Source: Alphaproteobacteria bacterium UBA7691 (GTDB lineage Bacteria > Pseudomonadota > Alphaproteobacteria > Ferrovibrionales > Ferrovibrionaceae). Taken from it: DNA of 64,000 bases. Of this stretch, positions 9,532 to 17,444 are shown piece after piece; within the stretch, counting starts at the first letter, position 1, and every line of letters begins with the position of its first letter. Both the position numbers and the translations under genes were made by a program. Below the pieces are notes generated by a model, which made no database searches, was not told the DNA's origin, and was given only the letters and a program-made list of their open reading frames with translations. The stretch is from positions 82,961-146,960 of the forward strand of contig DLGP01000071.1 in assembly GCA_002482765.1 (NCBI GenBank), given 5' to 3'.

Positions 9532-10293
9532 TCAGCGCGCCAGCCAGCGTAACGCCAGCAAGGCCAGCAGCAATGCGTTGAGCAGCAGAACCGGCAGCAT
9601 CAGCCGGTTGAGCAGGCCGCGCCAGCGCGCCCCGGCGGCAGCGCCCAGGAAGCCCACCACCAGCAGCCCGGGCATGGTGCCAAGGGCAAAGGCCGCCATC
9701 ATCAGCATGCCGTCATGCCAGTTGCCCGCAGCGCCAGCCAGCAGCAAGGCGCCATAGATCAGGCCGCAGGGCAGGAAGCCAAGCGCCAGACCAAGCAGAT
9801 AGCCGCGCCAGCCGCTGGGTTGGCGGAATAACTGGCCAAGCTGGCTTTGCCACCAGGCGCTGCCAGACAGGCCGAAGCTGCCGGCCGGCAGCAGGCGATT
9901 GGCCGCCACCAGGGCAAAGCCGGATGCTGCCAGCAGCAAAGCCATGGCGGGCAAATAGCCATGAGCCAGCAGCGGCTCGATGCCGCCTGCCAGGCCACCG
10001 GCCACGCCGCCCAGCACGCTATACGTGGTTATTCTGCCTGCATGATACGGCAGCAGCGCGATGCCGCGCAGGCGTTCCAGGCGGCCGGCCTGTTGCAGCG
10101 GTATTGCCGCCAGCCGGCTACCCACCTGACTCAGCACAAACGGGCCGCACATGCCGGCGCAATGCGTGGCGCCGCCGACCAGGCCAAACAGCAGCATGCC
10201 GGCCGGCCGGCCATAATCGATCCAGCCCGCCAGCGGCTGGCCATGCGCCAGCGCTGCACAAGCGGCCAGGAATGCCTGCCAATCCAGTGTCAT
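9532..10293 (-). CDS. Sulfite exporter TauE/SafE-like (UreH_2-type) membrane protein
   Basis: A 253-residue protein with six or seven transmembrane helices. The motif LFGLVGGATHCAGMCGPFVLSQ (about residues 35-56), with HCxGMCGP, defines the subfamily commonly annotated as TauE/SafE or UreH_2 and often found near cbb3 oxidase genes. A second half begins near GFLPCGLIYGALLLA, giving an internally repeated fold. It is probably a small-molecule or metal-handling transporter; the substrate is not evident. The promoter seems to give a leaderless mRNA: TATTAT (minus strand, 10306-10301) lies 7 bases before the ATG, and an FNR-type box is centred 41.5 bases from 10294. Confidence 0.72.
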   Translation of the reverse strand: MTLDWQAFLAACAALAHGQPLAGWIDYGRPAGMLLFGLVGGATHCAGMCGPFVLSQVGSRLAAIPLQQAGRLERLRGIALLPYHAGRITTYSVLGGVAGGLAGGIEPLLAHGYLPAMALLLAASGFALVAANRLLPAGSFGLSGSAWWQSQLGQLFRQPSGWRGYLLGLALGFLPCGLIYGALLLAGAAGNWHDGMLMMAAFALGTMPGLLVVGFLGAAAGARWRGLLNRLMLPVLLLNALLLALLALRWLAR

Positions 10294-10328
10294 ACCGAGG
10301 ATAATACGGCAAAAAAGCCGGCGGCGGC

Positions 10329-10342
10329 TTGACGTGGATCAA
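10329..10342. promoter_or_regulatory. FNR-type box between two divergent, apparently leaderless genes
   Basis: TTGACGTGGATCAA (TTGAC-N4-ATCAA). The centre is 10335.5. Moving 41.5 bases left reaches 10294, one base before the TauE/SafE-like ATG, with TATTAT as -10 (10306-10301, minus). Moving 41.5 bases right reaches 10377, the second base of the hemerythrin ATG, with TAGACT as -10 (10364-10369). One box thus sits at class II activator spacing for both genes, and both transcripts would have essentially no leader. Confidence 0.82.
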
Positions 10343-10375
10343 TGTGTCGCAGGCAAGGCGGCCTAGACTGGCGCC

Positions 10376-10963
10376 ATGACCCACACGCCTATCCCGCACA
10401 AGACGATTTTTCCGGTTTCGGCCATGCTGCAAATCGAAATGGCGCTGGCTGGTGCCGGAAGTGACCTATCGGCGCTAGACCGGCTGGTTGGGCATCGGCT
10501 GAACCTGCTGGCCTTTTGTGCTATCCTGAAAGCCCAGCCCAGCGCCGGCCCGGCCTTGACCCGGGCGCTGGCGCCCAGTTTTGCCACCTTTCTCAAACGG
10601 GATTTCCTCAGCCTGATCGCCGAGGAGGAAGAGGGCCTGCTGCATCACCTGGAGCGCCGCCTGCTGCTTGGCGACGATCTGGACGATGTGATCCGCCAGT
10701 TGAGCGACGAACATCGCCAGGATTGCCAGGAAGCGCGCCAGTTGGCCGCCGCCTGCCTGGAATTTGCCGATGGCATCGATGCCGATTGGAGCGACCTGTG
10801 TGACGCCATGGCGCATTTTGCCGAGCGGCAGCGGCGCCATCTGGTTTGGGAGGATGCGACGATTTTACCAGTGGCGCGCGAACGCCTGACCGCCGATGAT
10901 CTGGCGGCCTGGGGCGAGGCCATGGAACGGCGTTATCGTTTCATAACTTGCCAGGCGCGTTGA
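10376..10963 (+). CDS. Hemerythrin-like domain protein, atypical iron ligands
   Basis: A 195-residue, mostly helical protein. The C-terminal half fits the hemerythrin pattern: DEHRQD and RRHLVWEDATILPVA correspond to the last two helices with their H and H-x3-E elements. The usual histidines in the first helix and in the H-x3-EE helix are not evident; MLQIEMALAG and LSLIAEEEEGLLHHLE stand in their place. Hemerythrin-like proteins sense or buffer O2, NO or iron. The position next to an FNR-type box and the FNR gene suggests a low-oxygen or nitrosative stress role. No ribosome-binding site precedes the ATG, consistent with a leaderless transcript. Confidence 0.7.
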   Translation: MTHTPIPHKTIFPVSAMLQIEMALAGAGSDLSALDRLVGHRLNLLAFCAILKAQPSAGPALTRALAPSFATFLKRDFLSLIAEEEEGLLHHLERRLLLGDDLDDVIRQLSDEHRQDCQEARQLAAACLEFADGIDADWSDLCDAMAHFAERQRRHLVWEDATILPVARERLTADDLAAWGEAMERRYRFITCQAR

Positions 10964-11010
10964 TTAGGGTTGTACTATGCGTACCCGGACGAACCGGAGG
11001 GAGAATAACC

Positions 11011-11766
11011 ATGGCTCAGATTCACGCGCTGCCGCTGCGCAAGCCTTCGCCTGCATCGGCGGCGGTTTTGCATCGCGCCAGTGATCCCTGTGCCAATTGC
11101 ACGGCGCGCAGCCTCACCATCTGCGCATCGCTGAACAGTGAGGAGCAGGCGCGGCTTGCCGATCACGCCACCACGGTATGCCTGCAACCGCATCAGATGC
11201 TGTTCCAGGAAGGCGATAATGCCGAGCATGTCTATAATGTCACCTGTGGCAGCCTGTCGGTGTCGAAATCGCTGGCCGATGGCCGGCGCCAGATCACCGG
11301 CTTTCTTGGCCCGGGCGATTTCCTTGGCCTGAATACGCGCAGCACCTACACGCTCAGTGCCGAAGCGCTGACAGATACAAGGGTGTGCCGCTTCCCGCGC
11401 CAGCAATTCCAGCGCCTGATTGCCGAAACGCCGCCGCTTGAACATCGCCTGCTGGCCCTGGCGGAAGGCGAATTGGCCACCGCGCAGGAACAGATTCTGC
11501 TGCTTGGCCGCAAGACCGCGATGGAACGCATCGCCTCTTTCCTGCTGCTGCAATCCGAGCGTTGCCAGGCGCGCGGCATGCCGGCCAATCCGATTTCGCT
11601 GCCGATGACCCGCGCCGAAGTGGCGGATTATCTCGGCCTCACCATCGAGACGGTAAGCCGTTGCTTCACCAAGCTGCGCAAGCTGGATGTGATCGGCCTG
11701 CTGGCGGCTGACCGGGTGCAGATCAAGCAGCCGGAAAGGCTCAAGGCGCTGTCCGAAGCGGCCTGA
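11011..11766 (+). CDS. fnr: FNR-type (Crp/Fnr family) oxygen-sensing transcriptional regulator
   Basis: A 251-residue regulator. An N-terminal cysteine set, C27-x2-C30-x7-C38, plus C126 in TRVCRFP gives four candidate ligands for an O2-labile [4Fe-4S] cluster, as in E. coli FNR and alphaproteobacterial FnrL; FixK proteins lack this set. A cyclic-nucleotide-binding-type barrel (about 45-140) contains DGRRQITGFLGPGDFLG. The C-terminal winged helix has MTRAEVADYLGLTIETVSRC, with the E-x2-SR recognition residues that read TTGAT half-sites. The start at 11011 is supported by GGAGGGAGA. It most likely acts on the three FNR-type boxes in this window. Confidence 0.92.
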   Translation: MAQIHALPLRKPSPASAAVLHRASDPCANCTARSLTICASLNSEEQARLADHATTVCLQPHQMLFQEGDNAEHVYNVTCGSLSVSKSLADGRRQITGFLGPGDFLGLNTRSTYTLSAEALTDTRVCRFPRQQFQRLIAETPPLEHRLLALAEGELATAQEQILLLGRKTAMERIASFLLLQSERCQARGMPANPISLPMTRAEVADYLGLTIETVSRCFTKLRKLDVIGLLAADRVQIKQPERLKALSEAA

Positions 11767-11781
11767 TTTTTCTTGTAAAGC

Positions 11782-11821
11782 AAAAACGGGGACAGCCAGC
11801 CAGGCCGTCCCCGTTTTTTTT
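11782..11821. terminator. Bidirectional Rho-independent terminator
   Basis: AAAAACGGGGAC (11782-11793) pairs with GTCCCCGTTTTT (from 11807) around a 13-base loop, followed by a run of eight T on the plus strand; the five A on the other side provide a T-run for the minus strand. It sits between the convergent ends of fnr (11766) and the universal stress gene (11827) and can serve both. Confidence 0.93.
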
Positions 11822-11826
11822 CTGAC

Positions 11827-12663
11827 TCAGTTGGCCAGCAGCACCGGCACGGTCATGCTGTCCAGCAGGGTTTCGGTCACACCGCCCAGCACCATCTCGC
11901 GCAGCCGGCTATGGCCATAGGCGCCCATCACCAGCAGGTCGACGCCATTGTCGGCCAGCGCTGAAAGCAGCGCATCGCCGGCTGGCAGCTCGCCGGTCAC
12001 GGTATGGCGGCTTTCCACCGCCACGCCATGGCGTTGCAGATGCGCCACCAGGGCATTAGCCGAAACAGTGGCGGTTGCATCGGGATTGATGCCGAACACA
12101 ATCACCTTATGGGCGCGGGTCAGCAGTGGCAGCGCATCATGCACGGCACGGGCGGCTTCGCGGCTGCCATTCCAGGCCACCATCACGGTTTTGCCCGGCG
12201 ATGGATACGCACCGGCATAGGGCACCACCAGCACTGGGCGGCCGAGTGTCAGCGCCAGATCGGCCGGCAGCGCGGCGATCCCGAGGATGCCGGGCGCGGC
12301 GCCGGGGCTTTCCAGATCAGGCTGGCCGATCACGGCCAGATCGGTGCAACGGCCCTCTTCCAGCATGGCTTCCAGCGGCGGCAATTCGGTCTCGATCCAG
12401 TCATAGGCAACTTCCGCCTGCTGGGCAGCAGCCTCGAAAGCCTGGCGCACAGCGGCAGCGGCCTTCTTCGCTTCATCGGCCTGCTGCTGATAGTATTCCA
12501 CCGGCACATATTCGCCCATGTAATAAAGCTGCTGCGGTCGCGGCAGGGTGTAGAGTGCTGTCAGCCGAGCGCCGAATTGTTTCGCCAGGGCCAGGGCGGT
12601 GCGCGCCTTCTCGGCGCTGCGCTGGTCATCGGTCAGGTGAAGCAGGATATCTTGATAGCGCAT
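11827..12663 (-). CDS. Universal stress protein, tandem UspA domains
   Basis: A 278-residue protein with two UspA-like halves. The first begins MRYQDILLHL; the second contains the ATP-binding signature G-x2-G-x9-G(S/T) variant in MGAYGHSRLREMVLGGVTETLLDSM. UspA proteins bind ATP or act as homodimers in stress survival. Ribosome-binding site AGGAGGG lies just upstream. The gene is divergent from the small unknown gene at 12783, with an FNR-like box between them. It is paralogous to the protein at 13191-14024. Confidence 0.88.
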   Translation of the reverse strand: MRYQDILLHLTDDQRSAEKARTALALAKQFGARLTALYTLPRPQQLYYMGEYVPVEYYQQQADEAKKAAAAVRQAFEAAAQQAEVAYDWIETELPPLEAMLEEGRCTDLAVIGQPDLESPGAAPGILGIAALPADLALTLGRPVLVVPYAGAYPSPGKTVMVAWNGSREAARAVHDALPLLTRAHKVIVFGINPDATATVSANALVAHLQRHGVAVESRHTVTGELPAGDALLSALADNGVDLLVMGAYGHSRLREMVLGGVTETLLDSMTVPVLLAN

Positions 12664-12715
12664 GATTCCCTCCTATTGGGTGGCATCATCCTCCTGCGCT
12701 TGCCGATGCGCTGCA

Positions 12716-12729
12716 TTGCGCTGGATCAA
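12716..12729. promoter_or_regulatory. FNR-like box upstream of small unknown gene
   Basis: TTGCGCTGGATCAA matches TTGNN-N4-ATCAA with one degenerate half. Its centre (12722.5) is 41.5 bases from 12764, and a -10-like GATAGT lies at 12752-12757, so class II activation of the plus-strand gene starting at 12783 fits well. The spacing to the minus-strand stress gene fits less clearly. Confidence 0.62.
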
Positions 12730-12782
12730 TGCGCGCTTTGCTACCGACAACGATAGTGACGCCACAGCAATGGAGTACGATC

Positions 12783-13154
12783 ATGCCGCTTCACGTCATT
12801 CGCCTGGAACTTGCGCGCGAGAAGGACTTTCCCCAGGGCAGCAGCGAACATGGCTATGAGTTTGTTGCACCGCTGGATGCGACCGGGCAGTTCGATGCCG
12901 ACGAATGGAAAAGCCAGCGCAAATTCTGCACCGTGCGGCGTTTCTGGCCTGGTCAGGAAGATGAAACCGGGCATCTGATTCATGGGCGCGGCGGGCGCTG
13001 GGCGTTTTCCTATGATCCCACCACCGATGCCGATGACGAACCGATTTTCCGCTTTGACCGCCATGTCATGCGCCTGGGCGAATATGTCTCGATCACCGAG
13101 CATGATGGCCGCCAGCATACTTTCCGCATTGTCGGCCTGCGCCTCGCCGCCTGA
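12783..13154 (+). CDS. Conserved protein of unknown function, FNR-linked
   Basis: A 123-residue soluble protein with no signal peptide or membrane segment. It is rich in aromatic and acidic residues; the central WAFSYDPTTDADDEPIFRFDRH and the following GEYVSITEHDGRQHTFRIVGL look like beta strands of a small barrel. I do not recognise a named domain. The start at 12783 (MPLHVIRLEL) was chosen over upstream starts because GGAG lies at 12773-12776, and because the predicted FNR-dependent start at 12764 would exclude the longer form. It lies between two universal stress genes. Confidence 0.65.
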   Translation: MPLHVIRLELAREKDFPQGSSEHGYEFVAPLDATGQFDADEWKSQRKFCTVRRFWPGQEDETGHLIHGRGGRWAFSYDPTTDADDEPIFRFDRHVMRLGEYVSITEHDGRQHTFRIVGLRLAA

Positions 13155-13190
13155 TTCAGCGTAATCAAAATTCAACAGGAGAAACGTATC

Positions 13191-14024
13191 ATGGGTTTCA
13201 AGGATATCCTGGTTCATGTTGATGCCACGCCGGCAAGCCAGGCGCGGCTGGATTTTGCCGCACATTTTGCCAAAGAGCATGAAGCGCATCTGGTCGCGTT
13301 GCATGTTGAGGGCGCGCCCTATGTGCCAGCCGATATCATGGCCACCGGCATGGCAGCTTCAGTGCTGCAATGGCAGCGCGAATTGCGGCGCCATCGCGAG
13401 GCCGAGGCCGGCGGCAAGGTTGAAGCGGCGCGGCAGCGCCATGGCATCGAAATTGAATGGCGTGCCATTGAAGGCGATGTTGATGACACGCTGGCGCTGC
13501 ATGGCCGTTATGTTGATCTGGTGATTATCGGCCCCGGCAGCGACCCGCTCGATCTGGAGCAGCCGGAAATGCCGTCGCCGGGCCATGTGGTGATCGCCAC
13601 CGGCCGCCCGGTGCTGGTGCTGCCCAAGGATTACAAGGCGAAAAGTTTTGGCCAGCGTATCCTGCTGGGCTGGAAATCCACGCCGGAAGCGGCCCGCGCG
13701 GTGCATGATGCTCTGCCGCTGCTGGCAAAGGCACGCACTGTCACCGTCACCGAGGTTAATCCCGATCTGGCCGGCGCTCGCCGTATTGCCGGTGGCGACA
13801 TTGCCAAATATCTGGCGCGCCATGGTGTTACCGTCACCGTCTCGCCGGTGGTGGCGCCCGATATGGATGCCGGCAGCCTGCTATTGGCACGGGCGGCGGA
13901 TATCGAGGCCGATCTGATCGTGATGGGGGCCTATGGCCATTCGCGGCTGCGTGAGGCCGTGCTGGGCGGCGCCACGCGCTATATCCTGGATCATCTCGAC
14001 ATACCGGTGCTGATGGCGAGCTGA
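13191..14024 (+). CDS. Universal stress protein, tandem UspA domains
   Basis: A 277-residue protein starting MGFKDILVHVDATPASQARLD, with two UspA folds. The C-terminal half carries GAYGHSRLREAVLGGATRYILDHLDIPVLM, the nucleotide-binding signature. The ribosome-binding site AGGAGAAA precedes the ATG. It is a paralogue of the minus-strand protein at 11827-12663. It follows the small FNR-linked gene by 36 bases and is probably co-transcribed with it, placing it under low-oxygen control. Confidence 0.88.
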   Translation: MGFKDILVHVDATPASQARLDFAAHFAKEHEAHLVALHVEGAPYVPADIMATGMAASVLQWQRELRRHREAEAGGKVEAARQRHGIEIEWRAIEGDVDDTLALHGRYVDLVIIGPGSDPLDLEQPEMPSPGHVVIATGRPVLVLPKDYKAKSFGQRILLGWKSTPEAARAVHDALPLLAKARTVTVTEVNPDLAGARRIAGGDIAKYLARHGVTVTVSPVVAPDMDAGSLLLARAADIEADLIVMGAYGHSRLREAVLGGATRYILDHLDIPVLMAS

Positions 14025-14026
14025 GC

Positions 14027-14061
14027 TAGAGCACGCTGCGATTAGATTGACGCGTGCTCTA
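14027..14061. repeat. Perfect 10-bp inverted repeat (stem-loop) between convergent genes
   Basis: TAGAGCACGC (14027-14036) and GCGTGCTCTA (14052-14061) flank a 15-base loop containing GATTAGATTGA. It lies between the ends of the convergent stress gene and GAF-PAS gene, and its right arm includes the latter's TAG stop. There is no T-run. It resembles the AGAGCA...TGCTCT intergenic palindromes that recur in alphaproteobacterial genomes (from memory), and could also terminate transcription. Confidence 0.7.
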
Positions 14062-15153
14062 CAACTCGCGCCGCAGTGCCGGCAAGGTCAGGCTGGCGAT
14101 GGTGCAATTGTCGATCAGGTCTGGCCGTAAAGTCATGCGGCTGGGCAAACTGATGCTGCGGCCCGCACCATCAGGCCACACCTGCACCGCCATTACCCTG
14201 TCCACCCGGCATTGCCCGGCTTCGCCGCCCTGGTGTGATAGCGGCAGCAACAGCCGCTGGGTGCGGCTGGTGCCGCCATCATCCCATTTGAACGTGCTTT
14301 CGGAATAGACCGGCTGTGCGCTGTCAAAAACGCTGCGATACAGGCTGAGCAGATAGCTGCAATAATCGCCGCTCATAATGTCTTCCACCGTGTAGCCGAT
14401 CAGGTCACGGCCCAGGCGGGCACGGATTTCACTGCCGGCGGCGCTATAGCGCACCCGGAACGGGCTGGCTTCGATATCCACCAGCAGCAGGTTGGGCAAA
14501 AGCGGGCGCGGCAAATCCAGCGGCGAGATATCATCCACCAGGGGCATCTGGCGGGATGACCGTTTGGCCGACCAATAGAGCGCCGCTTCCATCAACAATG
14601 GCTGGTCGGTAAAGGGCAGGCTGGGGGTGAGCAAGGCGCGCTGGGCGGCGCTGCCGCCCTGATAGCGCAAGGTGCTGCCGATCAGTGCGGTCAGGCCATG
14701 CAGGGCTGAGATATCGCGCTCGCTCCAGGGCCGTGGCGCCACGCATTGCTCGCAGCATAATACAGCCGCCGGCCGGCCATAGGCATCCAGGATCAGGATA
14801 TCAAGCAGGGCATGGATGTCGTTGGGGATGAAATATTCGTCGATGAAACAAACTGTCGCCGGATGATTGCGGGCGTTTTCGGCAGCCACGATGCCGTCAT
14901 TCACCAATGTATCGAGATACTCGGCATGGTGTTCGCGCCCGATCGTGGCGCCGCGCTCAAAGCCGGGTTTGCGCCGATCATACATATACTGGCAGACGAT
15001 GCTGCCATTGGCCTCGAAATACCAGATGCTGGCGCGGCTGGCCCGGGTTGCCTCAATGGCATCGCGGCAAACGCTCTCAAACAATTCCTGAAGTCCGGCA
15101 AGATTGACGGCGCGTCTTGCCGCCTCGCGACTACGCTGCATGAACTCCACCAA
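14059..15153 (-). CDS. GAF-PAS sensory protein without a recognisable output domain
   Basis: A 364-residue cytoplasmic protein. Residues about 15-170 form a GAF-like domain (ASRASIWYFEANGSIVCQYMYDRR, then ILDAYGRPAAVLCCEQ and WSERDISALHGLTALIGSTL). Residues about 205-350 resemble the PAS_5 family: DISPLDLPRPLLPNLLLVDIE, RVRYSAAGSEIRARLGRDLIG, then a C-terminal DVWP-like strand pair (AVQVWPDG). No kinase, GGDEF, EAL or DNA-binding region follows. It stands alone on the minus strand upstream of nothing obvious. The ligand is unknown; the N-terminal start could be slightly different. Confidence 0.7.
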   Translation of the reverse strand: MVEFMQRSREAARRAVNLAGLQELFESVCRDAIEATRASRASIWYFEANGSIVCQYMYDRRKPGFERGATIGREHHAEYLDTLVNDGIVAAENARNHPATVCFIDEYFIPNDIHALLDILILDAYGRPAAVLCCEQCVAPRPWSERDISALHGLTALIGSTLRYQGGSAAQRALLTPSLPFTDQPLLMEAALYWSAKRSSRQMPLVDDISPLDLPRPLLPNLLLVDIEASPFRVRYSAAGSEIRARLGRDLIGYTVEDIMSGDYCSYLLSLYRSVFDSAQPVYSESTFKWDDGGTSRTQRLLLPLSHQGGEAGQCRVDRVMAVQVWPDGAGRSISLPSRMTLRPDLIDNCTIASLTLPALRREL

Positions 15154-15269
15154 ACCCTGCCTTTCGCTTCGATCAGCAGAAGCTAGGTGGCAGGCTGGGC
15201 ATATTCAAATGAATTAGCGGTTATATCTATCCGTATACCACCTGTGGCATATGGCGATTAAACCACTGA

Positions 15270-16520
15270 TTAGTAACGTGCCAGGCCGAGATCACTGGTA
15301 TCGATGGCCGGGCTGTGGCCGGAGATGATATCGGCCAGCACCTGGCCCGAGCCGGCCGCCATGGTCCAGCCCAATGTGCCATGCCCGGTATTGAGGAACA
15401 GGTTGGCATAGGGTGTGGCGCCAATGATCGGCGTGCCATCTGGCGTCATCGGCCGCAGCCCGGTCCAATAACTGGCGCGGGCAAGATCGCCGCCGCGTGG
15501 AAACAGGTCGGAGACAACAAAATCCAGCGGCCGGCGACGGGCCGGATAGAGTGTCAGGTCATAGCCGCCCAGTTCCGCCGTGCCGCCCACCCGGATACGG
15601 TCGCCCAGCCGGGTCACCGCCACTTTGTAGGTTTCGTCCATCACGGTGGATTCGGGGGCGCCGGCAACATCCACAATCGGCACGGTGATGGAATAGCCCT
15701 TCACCGGATAGACCGGCAGGCGCAGGCCGAGCGGCGCGGCCAATATGGGGGAATAACTGCCCAGCGCCAGCAGGTAGGCATCGGCATGGTGCATTTCACC
15801 ATTCACCAGCACGCCGCTGATGCGGCTGCCATCACGCAGGATCGCCTCGATGCGGCTGTTGAAACGGAAATCGACGCCGAGGGCGCCGGCCTGTTCCGCC
15901 AGCGCATTGGTGAATTTGAAACAATCGCCGGTCTCGTCGCCAGGCAGGCGCAGGCCGCCGAGGAATTTCTCCGCCACCCCGGCCAGGGCCGGCTCGGCGG
16001 CGATGCAGCCGGCGCGGTCGAGCAATTCATAGCCGACGCCGAAATCATCCAGCACCTTCATGTCGGCGGCGGCGCCATCAAGCTGCTGCTGCTTGCGGAA
16101 CAGTTGCAGCGTCCCCTGCATGCGCTGGTCATAATGCAGCCCGGTTGTTTGGCGCAATTCGCCCAGGCAGTCGCGGCTATACTCGGCCAGGCGCAGCATG
16201 CGGCCCTTGTTCAGCGCATAGCGCCGGTCGCTGCAATTGGCCAGCAATTGCAGGCCCCAGCGGATCATCTCCGGGCTGATGCGGTGGCGCAGCACCAGTG
16301 GCCGGTAGGTCATCGCCAGCCATTTCACGGCTTTCCACAACAGGCCGGGCGAGGCCCAGGGCGCGGAATAGCCGGGCGAAACCTCGCCGGCATTGGCGAA
16401 GCTGGTTTCCAATGCCGGGCCGGCCTGGCGATCGAGCACGGTCACTTCGTGGCCGGCGCGGGCCAGGTAATAGGCGCTTGTGGTGCCGATCACGCCGCTG
16501 CCCAGAACCAGAATTTTCAT
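15270..16520 (-). CDS. dadA: D-amino-acid dehydrogenase, FAD-dependent (DadA type)
   Basis: A 416-residue DAO-family flavoprotein that oxidises D-amino acids to 2-oxo acids, passing electrons to the respiratory chain. It opens with the FAD-binding [20 protein letters not shown] and E/D-R pairing strand (TVLDRQ), followed by [19 protein letters not shown], typical of DadA. The C-terminus has [33 protein letters not shown], the family's second FAD contact. The start at 16520 places the dinucleotide fold at residue 1. It is divergent from the IclR gene at 16665 but there is no racemase gene nearby. Confidence 0.92.
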   Translation of the reverse strand: MKILVLGSGVIGTTSAYYLARAGHEVTVLDRQAGPALETSFANAGEVSPGYSAPWASPGLLWKAVKWLAMTYRPLVLRHRISPEMIRWGLQLLANCSDRRYALNKGRMLRLAEYSRDCLGELRQTTGLHYDQRMQGTLQLFRKQQQLDGAAADMKVLDDFGVGYELLDRAGCIAAEPALAGVAEKFLGGLRLPGDETGDCFKFTNALAEQAGALGVDFRFNSRIEAILRDGSRISGVLVNGEMHHADAYLLALGSYSPILAAPLGLRLPVYPVKGYSITVPIVDVAGAPESTVMDETYKVAVTRLGDRIRVGGTAELGGYDLTLYPARRRPLDFVVSDLFPRGGDLARASYWTGLRPMTPDGTPIIGATPYANLFLNTGHGTLGWTMAAGSGQVLADIISGHSPAIDTSDLGLARY

Positions 16521-16546
16521 GCCGCCGCTTCCTTTCAACAAACAAC

Positions 16547-16571
16547 GCCGAAAGCTTTTACAATTTTCGGC
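16547..16571. promoter_or_regulatory. Inverted repeat between dadA and the divergent iclR gene
   Basis: GCCGAAA (16547-16553) and TTTCGGC (16565-16571) flank an AT-rich 11-base centre (GCTTTTACAAT). Located 27 bases upstream of the dadA ATG, it could be an operator for a regulator of dadA. I cannot assign it. Confidence 0.45.
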
Positions 16572-16632
16572 CAATGCCAAAGGTCCAGGCTTTCCCAAGC
16601 GGTTGGACCAGGCAGGTTGGAATAGGATAGGC

Positions 16633-16652
16633 TTGCCGGCAACAGCCGGCAA
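16633..16652. promoter_or_regulatory. Perfect 8-bp hairpin just upstream of the iclR GTG start
   Basis: TTGCCGGC-AACA-GCCGGCAA is a perfect stem with a 4-base loop ending 12 bases before the GTG start at 16665. It occupies the place where a ribosome-binding site or -35 region would be. It may be an operator, or an mRNA hairpin if transcription begins upstream. A TATGAG hexamer at 16653-16658 could act as a -10 for a leaderless transcript. Confidence 0.5.
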
Positions 16653-16664
16653 TATGAGTAGCCT

Positions 16665-17435
16665 GTGAACGCCATCGATAACACCGACAAGGATTTTATC
16701 CATTCGCTGGCCAAGGGCCTGGCGGTTTTGCGTGTCTTCAGCCGCGAAAACCCGGCACTGACCCTGAGCGAAGTGGCGCGGGAGACACAACTGACCCGCG
16801 CCGGTGCGCGCCGTGTGCTGCGCACGCTGGAGGCGCTGGGTTATGTCGCCTGCGATGGCCGCCGGTTCAGCCTCACGCCGCGTATTCTTGAACTCGGCTA
16901 TTCCTATGTCAGTTCGCGGCATTGGCTCGGCATCGCCAGGCCCTATCTACAGGATTTGCGCGACCAGATTGGCGAACATGTTTCGGTGGCGGTGCTGGAT
17001 GGCACCGATGTGGTTTATGTGGCGCAATACCCGATTGACCGCGTGGTTTCGGTGCGGCTGGAAATCGGCATGCGTCGGCCGGCTTATTGCACCGCCATGG
17101 GCCGCGTGCTGCTGGCGCAATTGCCGCCCGACGCGGCGCGACTGCGGCTGGAACAGAGCGATCTGCGTAAACTGAACAGCCGTACCGAAACCGATATTGA
17201 TCTGCTGCTGGCGGAAATCGCCAAGGCCGGCACGGCGGGCCATGCCGTGATCGACCAGGAAATCGAGGATGGCCTGATCGCGGTGGCCGTGCCACTGGCT
17301 GACCGCGATGGCGGCATCCTGGCCGCGATCAATGTATGCGGCCATGCCAGCCAGGTGAGCTTGCAGCATTTGCAGCAGGTTTGCCTACCGGCGATGCGCG
17401 TTGCTGCCGCGCGTATTGCTCAGGCCCTGCCATAG
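16665..17435 (+). CDS. IclR-family regulator of the hydroxyquinol genes (PcaR/PobR-like)
   Basis: A 256-residue IclR protein: an N-terminal winged helix (about 12-72; [44 protein letters not shown]) and a C-terminal effector-binding GAF-like domain (about 85-255; [36 protein letters not shown]). The opening [16 protein letters not shown] resembles PcaR/PcaU/PobR regulators of aromatic catabolism. A GTG start at 16665 is the only reasonable one: an in-frame TAG lies at 16659. It immediately precedes the maleylacetate reductase gene, with two GTTCG-N5-CGAAC operators in the gap. Confidence 0.88.
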   Translation: MNAIDNTDKDFIHSLAKGLAVLRVFSRENPALTLSEVARETQLTRAGARRVLRTLEALGYVACDGRRFSLTPRILELGYSYVSSRHWLGIARPYLQDLRDQIGEHVSVAVLDGTDVVYVAQYPIDRVVSVRLEIGMRRPAYCTAMGRVLLAQLPPDAARLRLEQSDLRKLNSRTETDIDLLLAEIAKAGTAGHAVIDQEIEDGLIAVAVPLADRDGGILAAINVCGHASQVSLQHLQQVCLPAMRVAAARIAQALP

Positions 17436-17444
17436 CGCTAGGCT

